DNA of 41,441 nt from Puniceicoccaceae bacterium (GCA_022448585.1 JAKVCN010000015.1:1-41441), one strand, 5' to 3'. Shown: positions 15,666 to 27,109, counted from the first letter of the stretch. The notes: generated by a model not told the origin, from the sequence alone. Numbers and translations are program-made.

Positions 15666-17804
15666 CTATCCATACCTCTTTTCTTTAATAGCTTGAAGGA
15701 TATTTGGTGGAACTTCTTCGAAACACTCAGGCTCCATGCTATAGGAAGCGCGGCCCTTACTCAATGAGCGAACAATCGTTGAGTAACCAAACATTTCTGC
15801 GAGTGGAACTAGCGCTGATACCTGAGCAAATGCCTCTTTGTTAGCAATATTACGAATCTGTCCACGGCGGCGATTAAGATCACCCATAATATCTCCTTGG
15901 TACTCCTGTGGTGTCTCTACTTCTACCGACATCATAGGTTCAAGTACAATAGGACTGCTTTTTTCCATTGCTTCACGAAATGCATATGTACCAGCCATTT
16001 TAAACGCCATCTCAGAAGAATCCACTTCATGGAAAGAGCCTCCACACAGAGTCGCTTTAAAATCGACTACTGGGTAACCACAAATTGTACCATTGCGAGC
16101 AGCTTCGCGAATACCATCAAGCGCTGGCTGGATAAACTCTTTAGGTATGCTACCGTTCACAGTATTATCGATAATCTCGACACCTTGGCCACGCTCGAGT
16201 AAATCAATTTTAATGCGAACATCTCCATACTGGCCAGAACCTCCTGTTTGGCGAATAAACTTACCCTCTGCTTGGCAAGCTCCACCAAAGGCTTCGCGAT
16301 AGGCAATTTGAGGTCTTCCCGCTTGTGCACCTACTTTAAATTCACGAAACAAGCGGTCACGAATAATCTCTAGATGTAATTCACCCATTCCAGCAATTAA
16401 TGTTTGGCCAGTCTCCTCATCAGTTGTAACAACAAAAGTGGGATCTTCCTCGCAAAGGCGTAGTAAGCCAGTCGCCATCTTATCTTGGTCAGCAGAAGTC
16501 TTTGGCTCAATAGACATCGAGATGACTGGTTCTGGAAAGGTGGGCGGCTCCAGACGGATATCATATCCCTTCGTGCAAAGCGTATCGCCAGTAACGACAT
16601 TGCGCGCACCAACTAAAGCACATATATCGCCCGAATGAGCAACGTCTATATCCTCGCGCATATTTGCCTTCATTACTAACAATCGAGAAATGCGCTCGGT
16701 TTTTCCAGTACGAGTATTCAATAATACCGAGCCCTTTCGCAGTTCTCCGCAATAAATTCGGTAAAATATCAATTTACCCACAAAAGAATCATTCATTAGC
16801 TTAAAAGCAAGCCCTGCTACTCTCGCGCTATCATCTGGAACAACAGATATAGAGTCTCCCCGACTATTTTCTGCTGATATTGGCGGTAAGTCTAACGGGC
16901 AGGGCAAATAGTTAACCACAGACTCGAGTAGTGTCTGCACCCCCTTATTCTTAAAAGCTGAGCCGGGAATCACACCACAAAAATTAATGGATACAGTGGC
17001 TTTGCGAATAGCGCTTCGGATCATATCTTTGGATAAATCTTTTCCCTCAATAAATGACTCCGCTAAGTCATCATCAAAGTCTGCTAAGGCTTCAATTAAT
17101 TGATCACGGTAAGCGACTGCCTTCTCAAAATAATCAGTCGGGACAGGATTTTTTAACACTGTCATGCCAGTTGCATCGCTGGAATCATAAACCAATGCTT
17201 CCATTGCTACTAAATCAATTAAACCGCTAAAATCTTCTTCGCTGCCAATTGGCAAAAAGATAGGATGTGCATTCGCTCCGAGACGATCACGCATCGATTG
17301 AACGACCGCATAGAAATCCGCACCTGTTCGATCCATCTTATTAACAAAAGCAATTCGTGGCACATGATATTTTGTCATTTGCCGCCAAACAGTTTCCGAC
17401 TGTGGCTGCACTCCAGCAACTGCACAAAAAACACCAATCGCGCCATCTAGTACTCGTAAAGAGCGCTCTACCTCAGCGGTAAAATCAACGTGACCTGGAG
17501 TATCTATAATGTTAATTCGATGTGCTTGATTTGCATATAAGCCATGCTCATTGGTCCAATTACATGAAATTGCTGCAGATGTAATGGTAATACCACGCTC
17601 TCTTTCTTGCTCCATCCAGTCAGTCACAGCGCTTCCTTCATGGACTTCTCCCATTTTATGGACAACACCAGCATAGAAGAGTATGCGCTCTGTAGTCGTT
17701 GTTTTGCCTGCATCAATGTGCGCCGCTATACCAATATTACGCGTATGTTCTAACGGAAACTGGCGTTTTGGTGAATTAACGGATGCTATAGCTGCTGCGG
17801 ACAT
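15666..17804 (-). CDS. fusA: Translation elongation factor G
   Basis: EF-G is the GTPase that drives tRNA-mRNA translocation and, with RRF, recycles ribosomes. The 712-residue protein has all G motifs: AHIDAGKT at 28-35 (G1), RGITI at 70-74 (G2), DTPGH at 101-105 (G3) and NKMD at 155-158 (G4). Domains II-V follow. Domain IV shows [18 protein letters not shown], and domain V includes [11 protein letters not shown] and [21 protein letters not shown]. Length is close to the E. coli factor (704). It follows rpsG by 71 bases in the str-operon order. The intact RGITI motif is a useful internal control for the altered EF-Tu switch I in this window. No Shine-Dalgarno sequence is seen. Confidence 0.98.
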   Translation of the reverse strand: MSAAAIASVNSPKRQFPLEHTRNIGIAAHIDAGKTTTTERILFYAGVVHKMGEVHEGSAVTDWMEQERERGITITSAAISCNWTNEHGLYANQAHRINIIDTPGHVDFTAEVERSLRVLDGAIGVFCAVAGVQPQSETVWRQMTKYHVPRIAFVNKMDRTGADFYAVVQSMRDRLGANAHPIFLPIGSEEDFSGLIDLVAMEALVYDSSDATGMTVLKNPVPTDYFEKAVAYRDQLIEALADFDDDLAESFIEGKDLSKDMIRSAIRKATVSINFCGVIPGSAFKNKGVQTLLESVVNYLPCPLDLPPISAENSRGDSISVVPDDSARVAGLAFKLMNDSFVGKLIFYRIYCGELRKGSVLLNTRTGKTERISRLLVMKANMREDIDVAHSGDICALVGARNVVTGDTLCTKGYDIRLEPPTFPEPVISMSIEPKTSADQDKMATGLLRLCEEDPTFVVTTDEETGQTLIAGMGELHLEIIRDRLFREFKVGAQAGRPQIAYREAFGGACQAEGKFIRQTGGSGQYGDVRIKIDLLERGQGVEIIDNTVNGSIPKEFIQPALDGIREAARNGTICGYPVVDFKATLCGGSFHEVDSSEMAFKMAGTYAFREAMEKSSPIVLEPMMSVEVETPQEYQGDIMGDLNRRRGQIRNIANKEAFAQVSALVPLAEMFGYSTIVRSLSKGRASYSMEPECFEEVPPNILQAIKEKRYG

Positions 17805-17875
17805 GAAACGATTTGACTGTAAAAGAACGGGAGTTAGGTGCAGACCAAGTATACTTGATCAGTTAGACGATAAGC

Positions 17876-18349
17876 TTACCATCGTAAATGGGCAAATGCT
17901 CGATTTGCTTGAGCCATTCGATGGGTCTCTTCCTTTTTCTTAACGACCGCGCCAGTATTATTATAGGCATCAACAATTTCATCTGCAAGCGCTTCTGCCA
18001 TTGGCACGCCCTTACGCTTACGCGCAGATGCAACCATCCAGCGGAAGGCTAAACTTTGCTGGCGCTCAAAAGTCACTTCAACCGGAACTTGGTAAGTAGC
18101 ACCACCAACGCGGCGACTCTTAACCTCGAGCTTTGGACGAGCATGTTCAAGAGCGCCCATAACTAGATCGACTGGATCACCCTTTTCTAACTTCTCGCTT
18201 ACCTTCTCAAAAGCAGTATACACTACGCGCTGTGCAAGAGTACGTTTTCCGCGCTCCATAATCATGTTCACCAAAGTGGTGACAAGTGTGCTATTGTAGC
18301 GAGGATCCGGAATAATTGGACGTTTTACAGCTTGGCGGCGGCGTGACAT
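17876..18349 (-). CDS. rpsG: 30S ribosomal protein S7
   Basis: S7 nucleates assembly of the 30S head, contacts the E-site tRNA, and is the str-operon repressor in E. coli. The 157-residue protein shows MSRRRQAVKRPIIPDPRYNSTLVTTLVNMIMERGKRTLAQRVVY, then ALEHARPKLEVKSRRVGGATYQVPVEVTFERQQSLAFRWMVASARKRKG (about 66-114), and ends KKKEETHRMAQANRAFAHLRW. All are diagnostic and the length is normal. It lies 52 bases after rpsL; the E. coli S7 site is in the rpsL-rpsG gap, but I see no comparable structure here. Confidence 0.98.
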   Translation of the reverse strand: MSRRRQAVKRPIIPDPRYNSTLVTTLVNMIMERGKRTLAQRVVYTAFEKVSEKLEKGDPVDLVMGALEHARPKLEVKSRRVGGATYQVPVEVTFERQQSLAFRWMVASARKRKGVPMAEALADEIVDAYNNTGAVVKKKEETHRMAQANRAFAHLRW

Positions 18350-18401
18350 ATAAAATAAAAGCTAAAGTTAATTACTTGGAAACTTAGAAAAATAATGTAA
18401 T

Positions 18402-18776
18402 TTAGGATTTAGGTTTCTTAACGCCATATTTGGAGCGACTACGTCGGCGTTTCTCTACTCCTTGACAGTCTAAAGTGCCACGCACTATGTGGTAACGCAC
18501 GCCAGGTAAGTCCTTCACACGTCCACCACGTACTAACACAATACTGTGCTCCTGTAAGTTGTGCCCTTCGTCGGGAATATATGCAATCACCTCGATACCT
18601 GTTGTTAATCGTACCTTAGCTACCTTACGAATAGCTGAGTTAGGCTTCTTTGGTGTACGAGTCATGACTTGTACACAGACGCCACGGCGGAAGGGATTAT
18701 TTTTGAGCGCACGTGACTTCGATTGTGCTTTTTGCACAACACGAGGATTACGAACAAGCTGATTGATAGTTGGCAT
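18402..18776 (-). CDS. rpsL: 30S ribosomal protein S12
   Basis: S12 is the decoding-centre protein that controls accuracy. The 124-residue protein starts [12 protein letters not shown] and has [19 protein letters not shown] around 39-57 and [38 protein letters not shown] around 68-105. The two lysines whose mutation gives streptomycin resistance elsewhere (in PKKPNSA and in GRVKDLPG) are both wild type, and the Asp that is methylthiolated in many bacteria is present. It follows rpoC after a 134-base gap with a plausible promoter. No Shine-Dalgarno sequence is present. Confidence 0.98.
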   Translation of the reverse strand: MPTINQLVRNPRVVQKAQSKSRALKNNPFRRGVCVQVMTRTPKKPNSAIRKVAKVRLTTGIEVIAYIPDEGHNLQEHSIVLVRGGRVKDLPGVRYHIVRGTLDCQGVEKRRRSRSKYGVKKPKS

Positions 18777-18810
18777 GAATTTCAGTCACTAAATTTTGAG
18801 AAAGACGCAG

Positions 18811-18838
18811 AAAGTAGCGTTTCGAATCCTTCGTGCAA
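18811..18838 (-). promoter_or_regulatory. Putative sigma70-type promoter for rpsL-rpsG-fusA
   Basis: On the minus strand TTGCAC (plus 18833-18838) stands 16 bases before TACTTT (plus 18811-18816). A start near 18804 would leave a leader of under 30 bases before the rpsL ATG. The rpoC-rpsL gap (134 bases) holds no terminator-like hairpin, so this would be an internal booster promoter. The -10 shares ACTTTC with the putative tRNA-Thr/tuf promoter. This rests on consensus inspection only. Confidence 0.4.
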
Positions 18839-18910
18839 GATTTTTTGTAGCAATTTTTTAAGTGATTCATTTGCTGAATGCATAAGGCGCAAAGCAAACG
18901 TTAGAACAAT

Positions 18911-21900
18911 TTATCCGGTCTCTTCCTCAGATACTTCCAAATCGTCCAACTGATTAGTCGCAGAGGATACTTCTGCATCTTCAGTAGATGGTTCGTCCGA
19001 CTTAGTAGAACCTTCACCCGGAAACTCTGGTGCAGGCGTAGATACGCCCTCAATTCGCTCAGCAGCTTCTTCCAAGGAAAGCTTTTCCATTTCGGCTCCA
19101 AGCGTGTCGATACGTAAGTTTCGGTAAGCCGGAAGACCTGTACCGGCAGGAATTAAATGACCCATAATGACGTTTTCCTTGAAGCCCTTAAGTTCATCAC
19201 TCTTACCAAGTGTCGAAGCATCCGTAAGTACACGTGTTGTTTCTTGGAAAGAAGCGGCAGAAATAAACGACTCTGTTTCTATCGATGCTTTGGTAATACC
19301 AAGTAAAACTGGCTCACCTTCAGCTGCCTTACCACCTGCCTCATCAATTTCATCGTTTGCTGTCATAAACTCATAGCGATCTACTTGCTCGCCCCAGAAG
19401 AAATCTGAATCTCCTGGATCTGTGATGCGTACTTTCTTCAGCATTTGAGAAATGATAACCTCAATGTGCTTATCATTAATAGTAACACCTTGTAAGCGAT
19501 AGACCTTCTGGATTTCAGCGATTAAGTAATCTTGAACAGCAGATGGTCCTAAAATCTCTAAGATTTCATGTGGGTCTGCGCCACCATCCGTAAGATTCTG
19601 CCCCTTGTGAACCAAGTCACCGACTTGAACTGTAAGTTGCTTGCCGTGAGGGATTAAGTGCGCTTCTTCTTGGTCTGTTTCTGGATCCGTAACCAGAAGC
19701 TTCTTTTTGCCACGTACAGTGCCGTCGAGTGAAACAACGCCGTCTATTTTAGCCATTTCCGCTGCCTCCTTAGGCCGACGCGCTTCAAATAGCTCAGCTA
19801 CTCGTGGTAAACCTCCAGTGATATCCTGAGTTTTTGATGCCTGGCGAGGCGTTTTAGCTAACATAGAACCTGGAGCTATTTCGTCATCTTCGTTAACAGA
19901 AACTTGGGCCCCAGTTGGAATCGCATAAGTTGCAATCATTTTACCACTATCATCGAGAATATCTACTTGTGGGTTAAGATCGTCCTTATGCTCAATTACG
20001 ATTGTCGCAATACGACCTGTTGACTCGTCAAGCTCGCGCTTAACAGTTACCCCTGGAATCATATCGCTAAAACTAATGCGGCCAGCTTTTTCGGATAAAA
20101 TTGGAATATTATGCGGATCCCACATAGCTAGAACTTCACCCTTATCAATTGCTTGGCCATCGCCCTTGGTCAGAAGCGAACCTACAACGATCTTATAGAT
20201 TTCAATCTCACGATCATCCGCATCCAAAATTTGTACCGAACCGGTCTTATTTAAGACAATATTGGCACCCTCAGCAGTCTGTACAATACGTAAACCTTTA
20301 TATTTAACTTTACCACCAGTGCGAACCTTAATCTCTGGATTTTTTAAGACGCCAGATGCAATACCACCAATGTGGAAAGTACGCATAGTTAGTTGTGTGC
20401 CAGGCTCTCCAATTGACTGCGCTGCAACAATGCCTACTGAAGATCCACGCTCAACCATTGAACTTGTAGCTGGGTTGATGCCGTATTCAAGTGCGGTAAT
20501 CCCGACCTTTTTTCGAGAAGTAAGCGATGAGAGCACCTTGACGCGCTCAACACCGACTTCTTCAATCTTAGATGCTATTTCTTCAGTAATTAATTCACCA
20601 TTGGCAACAAGCATCTCATCGGGACTTAGTGGGTTCTTTATGTCATTTGATGAGCAGCGTCCAACAATGCGGTCATAAAGAGAAACGATTTCATCATCAC
20701 CTTCATAAATTGCATATTTCCAAACACCATCACGATTACCATCATCGCTTTCTTCAATGATACAGTCCATTGCTACATCACATAATTTACGTGTTAGATA
20801 ACCTGCATCCGCAGTCTTCAGAGCCGTATCGGCTAGACCTTTACGCGCACCGTGCGTCGAAATAAAATACTCTAATACCGATAGTCCTTCACGAAATGAA
20901 GACAGAATCGGACGCTCAATAATTTCACCAGAAGGCTTCGCCATTAGTCCGCGAGTTCCACACAACTGGCGGACTTGTTGCTTGTTACCACGCGCTCCTG
21001 AATCCATCATCAGATAGACTGGGTTAACGCTATTTTTTCCGCCATTGTGCTGGAGCTCATCAAATACTGCCTTAGCAATTTCATCCGTTGTACCGGTCCA
21101 GATATCAATAATCTTATTGTAACGCTCTCCCTCGGTAATGATACCCTTATTGTATTGTGCCTCTACCTCATCGATTTTCTTACGCGCTACTGCTACAATG
21201 GCAGGCTTCGCTTCAGGAATAATCATGTCATCAATACCAATTGATACACCTGCATTAGTAGCTACCTTAAAGCCAACATCCTTAAGCGTATCAAGTGTCT
21301 TTACTGTGCGCGCTTTACCGACTGTTTTATAAGTGTTAAGAATAATATCACCCAGTTTTCCTTTCGGTACTGGCATATTAATGAACCCTATTTCTTCTGG
21401 CCATATAGTGTTAAAGATAACGCGTCCTACAGTCGTAAGAATAACCTTTTTATCAGAAGAACCGTAAACCGATCGCTCTTCTTCGAAATCAGGATTGATA
21501 TAGTTAATCCAATCATGAACGCGCAATGCACCGTCAGCCATGGCAGTGTCAACTTCTTCAGCATTTACTAGCAATGGAAGACGCTGATCAGCAGATGGCT
21601 TTTTGCGGGGTTGTACTGTGAGAAAGTAAGAGCCCAGTACGATATCCTGAGAAGGCGTCAAAATAGGCTTTCCAGAGGATGGGGAAAAGATATTGTGTGT
21701 AGCCATCATGAGTGTCTTCGCCTCCAGTATTGCCTCCAAAGATAACGGTACATGAACAGCCATTTGGTCACCATCAAAGTCAGCGTTGTAAGCAGTACAT
21801 ACAAGTGGATGTACGCGAATAGCATCTCCCTCAATCAGAACCGGCTCAAACGCTTGAATAGAGAGACGGTGCAAGGTAGGCGCTCTATTAAGTAAGACAG

Positions 21901-23164
21901 GATGCCCCTTAGTAACTTCTTCGAGTATATCCCATACTTCGGGAGATTGCTTCTCAATCATTTTTCGTGCTCCGCGAACGGTATGCACAAAGCCCAATTC
22001 TTTTAAGCGTCGAATTATGAATGGTTCGAATAAGACCAAGGCCATTTTCTTTGGTAAACCACACTGATTAAGCTTTAATTCAGGACCAGTCACAATAACT
22101 GAACGACCTGAATAGTCGACGCGCTTACCTAATAAGTTCTGGCGAAAACGTCCTTGCTTACCTTTGAGCATATCCGACAAAGACTTGAGTGGACGATTAC
22201 CAGCGCCTGTAACAGCACGACCATGTCGGCCATTATCAAAGAGAGCGTCCACTGCTTCTTGCAGCATTCGCTTTTCATTATGAATAATCACGTCAGGCGT
22301 TTTAAGTTGTAGTAGGTTCTTTAATCGATTGTTACGATTAATTACGCGGCGATACAGATCATTTAGATCAGAAGTTGCGAATCGACCCCCTTCAAGCGGC
22401 ACTAACGGACGTAAGTCAGGTGGAATAACTGGCAGAGCTTCTAAAACCATCCACTCTGGGCGAGTACCAGACTGCATAAAGCCTTGTATTGTTTTTAGAC
22501 GCTTTGAAATTTTCTTCTTAATTTGCTTCGATCGAGTCGCATGCATTTGCTCGTGCAATTCAGCGACTGTGGACTCAAGATTAACTCTAGTCAAAGCATC
22601 TCGAACAGCCTCGGCTCCCATAGTGGCAACAAAGGAATCCTCACCGTACTCATCTTGAGCCTGCAAAAACTCTTGCTCAGTGAGTAACTGACGCTCTTCA
22701 AGTGGTGTCTTACCTGGATCAATTACAAGATAATTTTCATAGTAAATTACTCGCTCTAAATTTCGAGCAGTTATATCAAGGAGTAGCCCTAAACGACTAG
22801 GCATGCTTTTCAAAAACCAAATATGAGAAACTGGAACGGCCAATTCAATATGCCCCATGCGATCACGTCGCACTCTTGATACAGTCACTTCGACACCACA
22901 TCGATCACAGATCACACCTTTATACTTTATGCGCTTATACTTTCCACAAGCGCACTCGTAGTCACGTACAGGTCCAAAGATACGCTGACAAAAAAGCCCG
23001 CCTGGTTCTGGCTTGAATGTGCGGTAATTAATAGTTTCAGGATTCTTAACCTCTCCTCGTGACCACTCGCGGATAGAATCCGGCGAGGCAACGGTGATGC
23101 TGACTCGGTCAAAGGATTTTGTGGCTTCATAACCAAGGACGTCGCGTGCTACTTCAGTACTCAT
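18911..23164 (-). CDS. rpoC: DNA-directed RNA polymerase beta-prime subunit
   Basis: Beta-prime forms half of the RNA polymerase active cleft and the clamp. The 1417-residue protein has the N-terminal zinc site C-x-C-x(12)-C-x-x-C (near 69-88, [13 protein letters not shown] then CDRCG) and the catalytic [11 protein letters not shown] loop near 459. The bridge helix region follows ([19 protein letters not shown], near 780) and the trigger-loop motif [21 protein letters not shown] near 910. The second zinc site is missing: where E. coli has C814 and C888/C895/C898, this protein has EESDDGN (near 803) and [16 protein letters not shown] (near 877-892), with no cysteine in either. The fold-forming residues around it are conserved. 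The C-terminus ends in an acidic Ser/Glu-rich tail. It lies 39 bases after rpoB. No Shine-Dalgarno sequence is seen. Confidence 0.99.
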   Translation of the reverse strand: MSTEVARDVLGYEATKSFDRVSITVASPDSIREWSRGEVKNPETINYRTFKPEPGGLFCQRIFGPVRDYECACGKYKRIKYKGVICDRCGVEVTVSRVRRDRMGHIELAVPVSHIWFLKSMPSRLGLLLDITARNLERVIYYENYLVIDPGKTPLEERQLLTEQEFLQAQDEYGEDSFVATMGAEAVRDALTRVNLESTVAELHEQMHATRSKQIKKKISKRLKTIQGFMQSGTRPEWMVLEALPVIPPDLRPLVPLEGGRFATSDLNDLYRRVINRNNRLKNLLQLKTPDVIIHNEKRMLQEAVDALFDNGRHGRAVTGAGNRPLKSLSDMLKGKQGRFRQNLLGKRVDYSGRSVIVTGPELKLNQCGLPKKMALVLFEPFIIRRLKELGFVHTVRGARKMIEKQSPEVWDILEEVTKGHPVLLNRAPTLHRLSIQAFEPVLIEGDAIRVHPLVCTAYNADFDGDQMAVHVPLSLEAILEAKTLMMATHNIFSPSSGKPILTPSQDIVLGSYFLTVQPRKKPSADQRLPLLVNAEEVDTAMADGALRVHDWINYINPDFEEERSVYGSSDKKVILTTVGRVIFNTIWPEEIGFINMPVPKGKLGDIILNTYKTVGKARTVKTLDTLKDVGFKVATNAGVSIGIDDMIIPEAKPAIVAVARKKIDEVEAQYNKGIITEGERYNKIIDIWTGTTDEIAKAVFDELQHNGGKNSVNPVYLMMDSGARGNKQQVRQLCGTRGLMAKPSGEIIERPILSSFREGLSVLEYFISTHGARKGLADTALKTADAGYLTRKLCDVAMDCIIEESDDGNRDGVWKYAIYEGDDEIVSLYDRIVGRCSSNDIKNPLSPDEMLVANGELITEEIASKIEEVGVERVKVLSSLTSRKKVGITALEYGINPATSSMVERGSSVGIVAAQSIGEPGTQLTMRTFHIGGIASGVLKNPEIKVRTGGKVKYKGLRIVQTAEGANIVLNKTGSVQILDADDREIEIYKIVVGSLLTKGDGQAIDKGEVLAMWDPHNIPILSEKAGRISFSDMIPGVTVKRELDESTGRIATIVIEHKDDLNPQVDILDDSGKMIATYAIPTGAQVSVNEDDEIAPGSMLAKTPRQASKTQDITGGLPRVAELFEARRPKEAAEMAKIDGVVSLDGTVRGKKKLLVTDPETDQEEAHLIPHGKQLTVQVGDLVHKGQNLTDGGADPHEILEILGPSAVQDYLIAEIQKVYRLQGVTINDKHIEVIISQMLKKVRITDPGDSDFFWGEQVDRYEFMTANDEIDEAGGKAAEGEPVLLGITKASIETESFISAASFQETTRVLTDASTLGKSDELKGFKENVIMGHLIPAGTGLPAYRNLRIDTLGAEMEKLSLEEAAERIEGVSTPAPEFPGEGSTKSDEPSTEDAEVSSATNQLDDLEVSEEETG

Positions 23165-23203
23165 TTTTTTAAATTTATTTTAGAATTATCAGTTTATTAC
23201 TTG

Positions 23204-26200
23204 TTAAGCGTCAACAACTGAGGCGGCAGAAGAAAGATCGAAATCTCCTCCTGAACCTAGTCGTACATCGAGACAAAGACTTTGGATTTCCTTCATCAAA
23301 ACGTTGAACGACTGTGGAGTCCCGGCTTGTAAACTATTGTCACCCTTTACTAGAGATTCATAAATACGCGTGCGACCAGCAACATCATCAGACTTTACAG
23401 TCAACAATTCCTGAAGAGTGTATGCTGCACCATAGGCTTCTAGTGCCCAAACCTCCATTTCACCGAAACGTTGTCCACCGTACTGAGCCTTACCTCCTAG
23501 AGGCTGCTGTGTAATTAGTGAATACGGACCCACTGCGCGTGCGTGAATCTTAGAGGCTACTAAATGATTTAACTTAAGCATGTACATATATCCAACTACT
23601 ACCTCTTCATGAAGTTGTTCGCCAGTAAGTCCGTCATACAGCATACTCTTACCCGTAGAAGGAAGACCTGCTTGGTCCAAATAGCCGCGAACATGTTTTT
23701 CACTAATTCCGTCAAACACTGGAGTTGCCATTTTTAGGCCAAGTTTTTTACAAGCCCAACCTAAGTGAGTCTCTAAAACTTGCCCAACATTCATGCGAGA
23801 GGGAACTCCAAGTGGATTCAAACAGATTTCAACAGGTGTGCCATCTGGTAAATGTGGCATGTCCTCCTCAGGTACTATCTTGGCTACTACTCCCTTATTG
23901 CCGTGGCGACCAGCCATCTTATCACCAACTTGCATTTTACGCTTTTTGGCAATGTAAACCTTTACGCTTTTCACAACGCCTTGATCGGTGTCTTCTCCAG
24001 TCTCGACTCCCTCTATCTTACGCTCCCGATCATAATCAATCTCGTCAAACTTACCTTGATAGTTACTTACGATCTCCATAATCTTAATTTTTACCGGTGA
24101 TGGATCAATCTCGATATGTTTCGACACTGCAGCTAAACGACGAAGCAAAGTTTTTGTAATCTTACGATTCGCAGGAATGATTATTTCATCGGTGTCACCA
24201 TTTTTAACATCAAGCGGAATCTTTTCACCAAGTAGAATATTCGATAAAGCTTCCGTTAAATCTTCGCGAAGTTTATCACTTTGTGAGCGGTACTCTTCGT
24301 TAATTTTCTTAATTTGACGACGTCGATCAGATGCCGACATCTGCTCTGGCTCGCCGTCAATGCGCGCTGATACTTTAACGTTCATGATAATACCGCGAAC
24401 ACCAGAAGGAACAACCAGTGATGTATCTTTTACATCGGCTGCTTTTTCACCAAAAATTGCGCGAAGAAGTTTTTCTTCTGGAGCAAGCTCAGTCTCTGAC
24501 TTAGGCGTAATTTTACCCACTAAAATATCTCCAGGTTTGACTTCTGCACCGATGCGAATGACACCATCATGGTTTAAGTCCTTTAGGGCTTCTTCACCAA
24601 CATTAGGAATATCTCGTGTAATTTCTTCTGGTCCTAGTTTCGTATCACGCGCAGTCACCTCAAACTCGTCTACGTGGATCGAAGTAAAGATATCTTCTTT
24701 AACAATTTTTTCTGAAATCAAAATAGCATCTTCGAAATTATATCCGTTCCAAGGCATAAATGCCACGAGTATGTTTCGTCCAATCGCTAAATCACCACCT
24801 TCAGTTGAAGCGCCATCAGCAATAATATCACCTTTTTTAATTGACTGCCCCTTTCTAACAATCGGCTTTTGATTGAAACAAGTGCCAGCGTTAGAGCGCA
24901 TAAATTTTCGTAAATTGTAGACATAAATTTCTTTTTTAGAATCCGTCTTCATATTCTTGGCACGAATGGGAAGTTCGCCATTCTTAGTAATAATGATCTG
25001 ATTAGCATCTACTGCTGCAACAATACCATCAATATCAGCAACTTCAACCGTCTTAGAATCAACCGCCACTCGCTTCTCAATGCCAGTGCCGACAAAAGGT
25101 GCTTCAGATTGCAGTAATGGAACCCCTTGACGTTGCATATTTGAGCCCATAAGAGCACGGTTTGCATCATCGTGCTCTAAGAATGGAATTAAGCCTGCTG
25201 CCACAGATATTAACTGCTTAGGAGATACATCCATGTAATTGACATCCGTGCCAGTAGCTTCAAGAACTTCGTCTTCACGACGACATGTAACGCGCCCAAT
25301 TAATTGACCATCTTTATCAATTTCTGAATTTGCCTGCGCGATCAGATGATTCTCCTCTTGGTCCGCATTTAAGTATTCAACTTCTTCGAGAACCTTACCT
25401 TTAACTACACGTCGATACGGAGTTTCTATAAAGCCAAACTCATTGATACGCGAATAAAGCGATAGAGAATTGATAAGCCCAATATTTGGACCCTCAGGTG
25501 TTTCAATCGGACAAATTCTACCATAGTGCGAAGGGTGCACATCTCGAACTTCGAATCCTGCGCGTTCCCGATTCAAGCCACCAGGCCCTAAGGCAGATAA
25601 ACGACGCTTGTGAGTTAACTCAGCAAGAGGATTGATTTGATCCATAAACTGAGACAACTGACTGCGGGCAAAAAAGTCGCGAATCACGGTGCTCAAGGCT
25701 TTCGGATTGATTAATTTCTGCGGACTGATCGAGTCAACGCTTTGATCGTAGAGTGTCATGCGCTCTTTTACTAAGCGTTCCGTACGAGCAAGACCAACTC
25801 GGCATTGATTCGCCATAAGCTCACCTACCGTGCGCACACGACGACTACCTAAATGATCAATGTCGTCAAGAGTACCTTCTCCGCGCTTTAATCGAGTGAG
25901 GTACTTAGTTGCTTCTACTACATCTTGCGCACCGATAACACGAAACTCTAGATCTGTATCCATTTTTAGCTTCTGATTAAGCTTATAACGTCCAACACGA
26001 CCGAGATCGTAGCGTCTTGGATCTTGGAAAAGACGCTTGAGTAATGCCTTTGCATTAGCTGTTGTTGGTGGCTCACCAGGACGAAGGCGCTTGTATATAT
26101 CCTTGAGCGCTTCTTCTTCATTTTGAGTAGGATCTTTTTTGAGGCAACGAATAATCGCGCCATCATCGACGGTGGTATCTATTGCAACGACTTTTTTAAG

Positions 26201-26998
26201 ACCCGCCTTCTGGAAAGAGCGAACAATAGTCTTAGTAAGTGGTTCAAAGGCGCGCGCTAGTACAACACCCTTATCGGCATCAACAATGTCTTCAGTAAGC
26301 ACGAGATTTGAAACTGTATCACGCTTTAACGCCTCATTTACAGTAATTTCATCAAGACTGTAGAATAAATTTAATATATCTGCATCAGAACTGTAACCCA
26401 TCGCACGTAGCAATGTAGTTAGTAAAAACTTACGACGGCGGCGGCGGCGATCTAAGTATACGTATAGTAAATCGTTTTGGTCAAATTGGACCTCGAGCCA
26501 TGTTCCACGATCCGGAATGATACGAAACGCATGTAAGGTTTTGCCAGAAGTGTGAACGCTCTCCTCAAAAGCAATACCTGGAGAGCGATGCAATTGGCTA
26601 ACAATTACTCGCTCGGCACCGTTAATAATAAAAGAACCACGCTCAGTAATCATTGGGAGTTCTCCCATATATATTTCTTCGTCCTTAATGTGGTCTTCTT
26701 CGCGTAGTCGCAATTTTACATAAAGTGAAGTGGAATAAGTCACACCTTCACGAATGGCTTCTATTTCAGACTCACGCGGTGCAGTCACATTGTAACTAAC
26801 GTACTCAAGATGACAGCGACTGTCATAACTTTCGATCGGAAAGACCTCAGAAAACACCGCCTCTATGCCAACCTGCTTACGCTGATTGGATGCTGTGTCC
26901 ATTTGTAGAAATTCTTTGAAGGAGTCGATCTGATTTTCAATCAGATTCGGCGGTTGTATGACTTCCTTGATTTGCCCGAAATTGATGCGCTCTGACAT
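23204..26998 (-). CDS. rpoB: DNA-directed RNA polymerase beta subunit
   Basis: The beta subunit forms the other half of the active cleft and the rifampicin pocket. The 1264-residue protein shows the lobe and fork segments in order. The rifampicin region reads SQLSQFMDQINPLAELTHKRRLSALGPGG near 443-471. Asp, His and Ser at the positions of E. coli D516, H526 and S531 are wild type; the residue at N518 is Ile. Further on are WNGYNFEDAILISE near 755-768, KMAGRHGNKGVVAKI near 1020, and the C-terminal clamp region with GGQRFGEMEVWALEAYGA. It lacks the large E. coli beta lineage insertions, hence shorter than 1342. It follows rplL after a 161-base gap with a strong hairpin and a TATAAT element. Confidence 0.99.
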   Translation of the reverse strand: MSERINFGQIKEVIQPPNLIENQIDSFKEFLQMDTASNQRKQVGIEAVFSEVFPIESYDSRCHLEYVSYNVTAPRESEIEAIREGVTYSTSLYVKLRLREEDHIKDEEIYMGELPMITERGSFIINGAERVIVSQLHRSPGIAFEESVHTSGKTLHAFRIIPDRGTWLEVQFDQNDLLYVYLDRRRRRRKFLLTTLLRAMGYSSDADILNLFYSLDEITVNEALKRDTVSNLVLTEDIVDADKGVVLARAFEPLTKTIVRSFQKAGLKKVVAIDTTVDDGAIIRCLKKDPTQNEEEALKDIYKRLRPGEPPTTANAKALLKRLFQDPRRYDLGRVGRYKLNQKLKMDTDLEFRVIGAQDVVEATKYLTRLKRGEGTLDDIDHLGSRRVRTVGELMANQCRVGLARTERLVKERMTLYDQSVDSISPQKLINPKALSTVIRDFFARSQLSQFMDQINPLAELTHKRRLSALGPGGLNRERAGFEVRDVHPSHYGRICPIETPEGPNIGLINSLSLYSRINEFGFIETPYRRVVKGKVLEEVEYLNADQEENHLIAQANSEIDKDGQLIGRVTCRREDEVLEATGTDVNYMDVSPKQLISVAAGLIPFLEHDDANRALMGSNMQRQGVPLLQSEAPFVGTGIEKRVAVDSKTVEVADIDGIVAAVDANQIIITKNGELPIRAKNMKTDSKKEIYVYNLRKFMRSNAGTCFNQKPIVRKGQSIKKGDIIADGASTEGGDLAIGRNILVAFMPWNGYNFEDAILISEKIVKEDIFTSIHVDEFEVTARDTKLGPEEITRDIPNVGEEALKDLNHDGVIRIGAEVKPGDILVGKITPKSETELAPEEKLLRAIFGEKAADVKDTSLVVPSGVRGIIMNVKVSARIDGEPEQMSASDRRRQIKKINEEYRSQSDKLREDLTEALSNILLGEKIPLDVKNGDTDEIIIPANRKITKTLLRRLAAVSKHIEIDPSPVKIKIMEIVSNYQGKFDEIDYDRERKIEGVETGEDTDQGVVKSVKVYIAKKRKMQVGDKMAGRHGNKGVVAKIVPEEDMPHLPDGTPVEICLNPLGVPSRMNVGQVLETHLGWACKKLGLKMATPVFDGISEKHVRGYLDQAGLPSTGKSMLYDGLTGEQLHEEVVVGYMYMLKLNHLVASKIHARAVGPYSLITQQPLGGKAQYGGQRFGEMEVWALEAYGAAYTLQELLTVKSDDVAGRTRIYESLVKGDNSLQAGTPQSFNVLMKEIQSLCLDVRLGSGGDFDLSSAASVVDA

Positions 26999-27035
26999 AA
27001 TGATGTCTGGTATGACAGTGATAAGTGTGTGGTGG

Positions 27036-27041
27036 ATTATA
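27036..27041 (-). promoter_or_regulatory. Putative -10 element of a promoter ahead of rpoB
   Basis: The minus strand reads TATAAT here, a perfect -10 hexamer, placed so that a start near 27029 would give a leader of about 30 bases to the rpoB ATG. The matching -35 is poor (TTCTGC or TCTGCC at 17-18 bases). A hairpin with TGCCA/TGGCA arms overlaps the spacer. It may be a weak internal promoter that tops up rpoBC transcription, or a chance match in AT-rich sequence. Confidence 0.3.
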
Positions 27042-27085
27042 GTATTGCCATGTAAATTGGCAGAAAAACGAAAACAGCTAAGCGT

Positions 27086-27109
27086 GACTCACTTTGTTGA
27101 AAGTGAGTC
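27086..27109 (-). terminator. Strong hairpin between rplL and rpoB, attenuator or RNase III-type site
   Basis: GACTCACTTT at 27086-27095 and AAAGTGAGTC at 27100-27109 form a perfect 10-bp stem with a 4-base loop. Weaker pairing TAAG/CTTA at 27079-27082 and 27112-27115 extends it around an internal loop. In the minus-strand RNA, two short U-runs follow about 13 and 18 bases later. E. coli has a partial terminator and an RNase III site in the same rplL-rpoB interval, which sets the higher output of L7/L12 relative to polymerase. A similar role is inferred here. Confidence 0.6.

Noticed and set aside
25633-25672. Possible rifampicin-resistance changes in rpoB, and streptomycin changes in rpsL
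   Set aside because: The key residues (D516, H526, S531 equivalents; both S12 lysines) are wild type.
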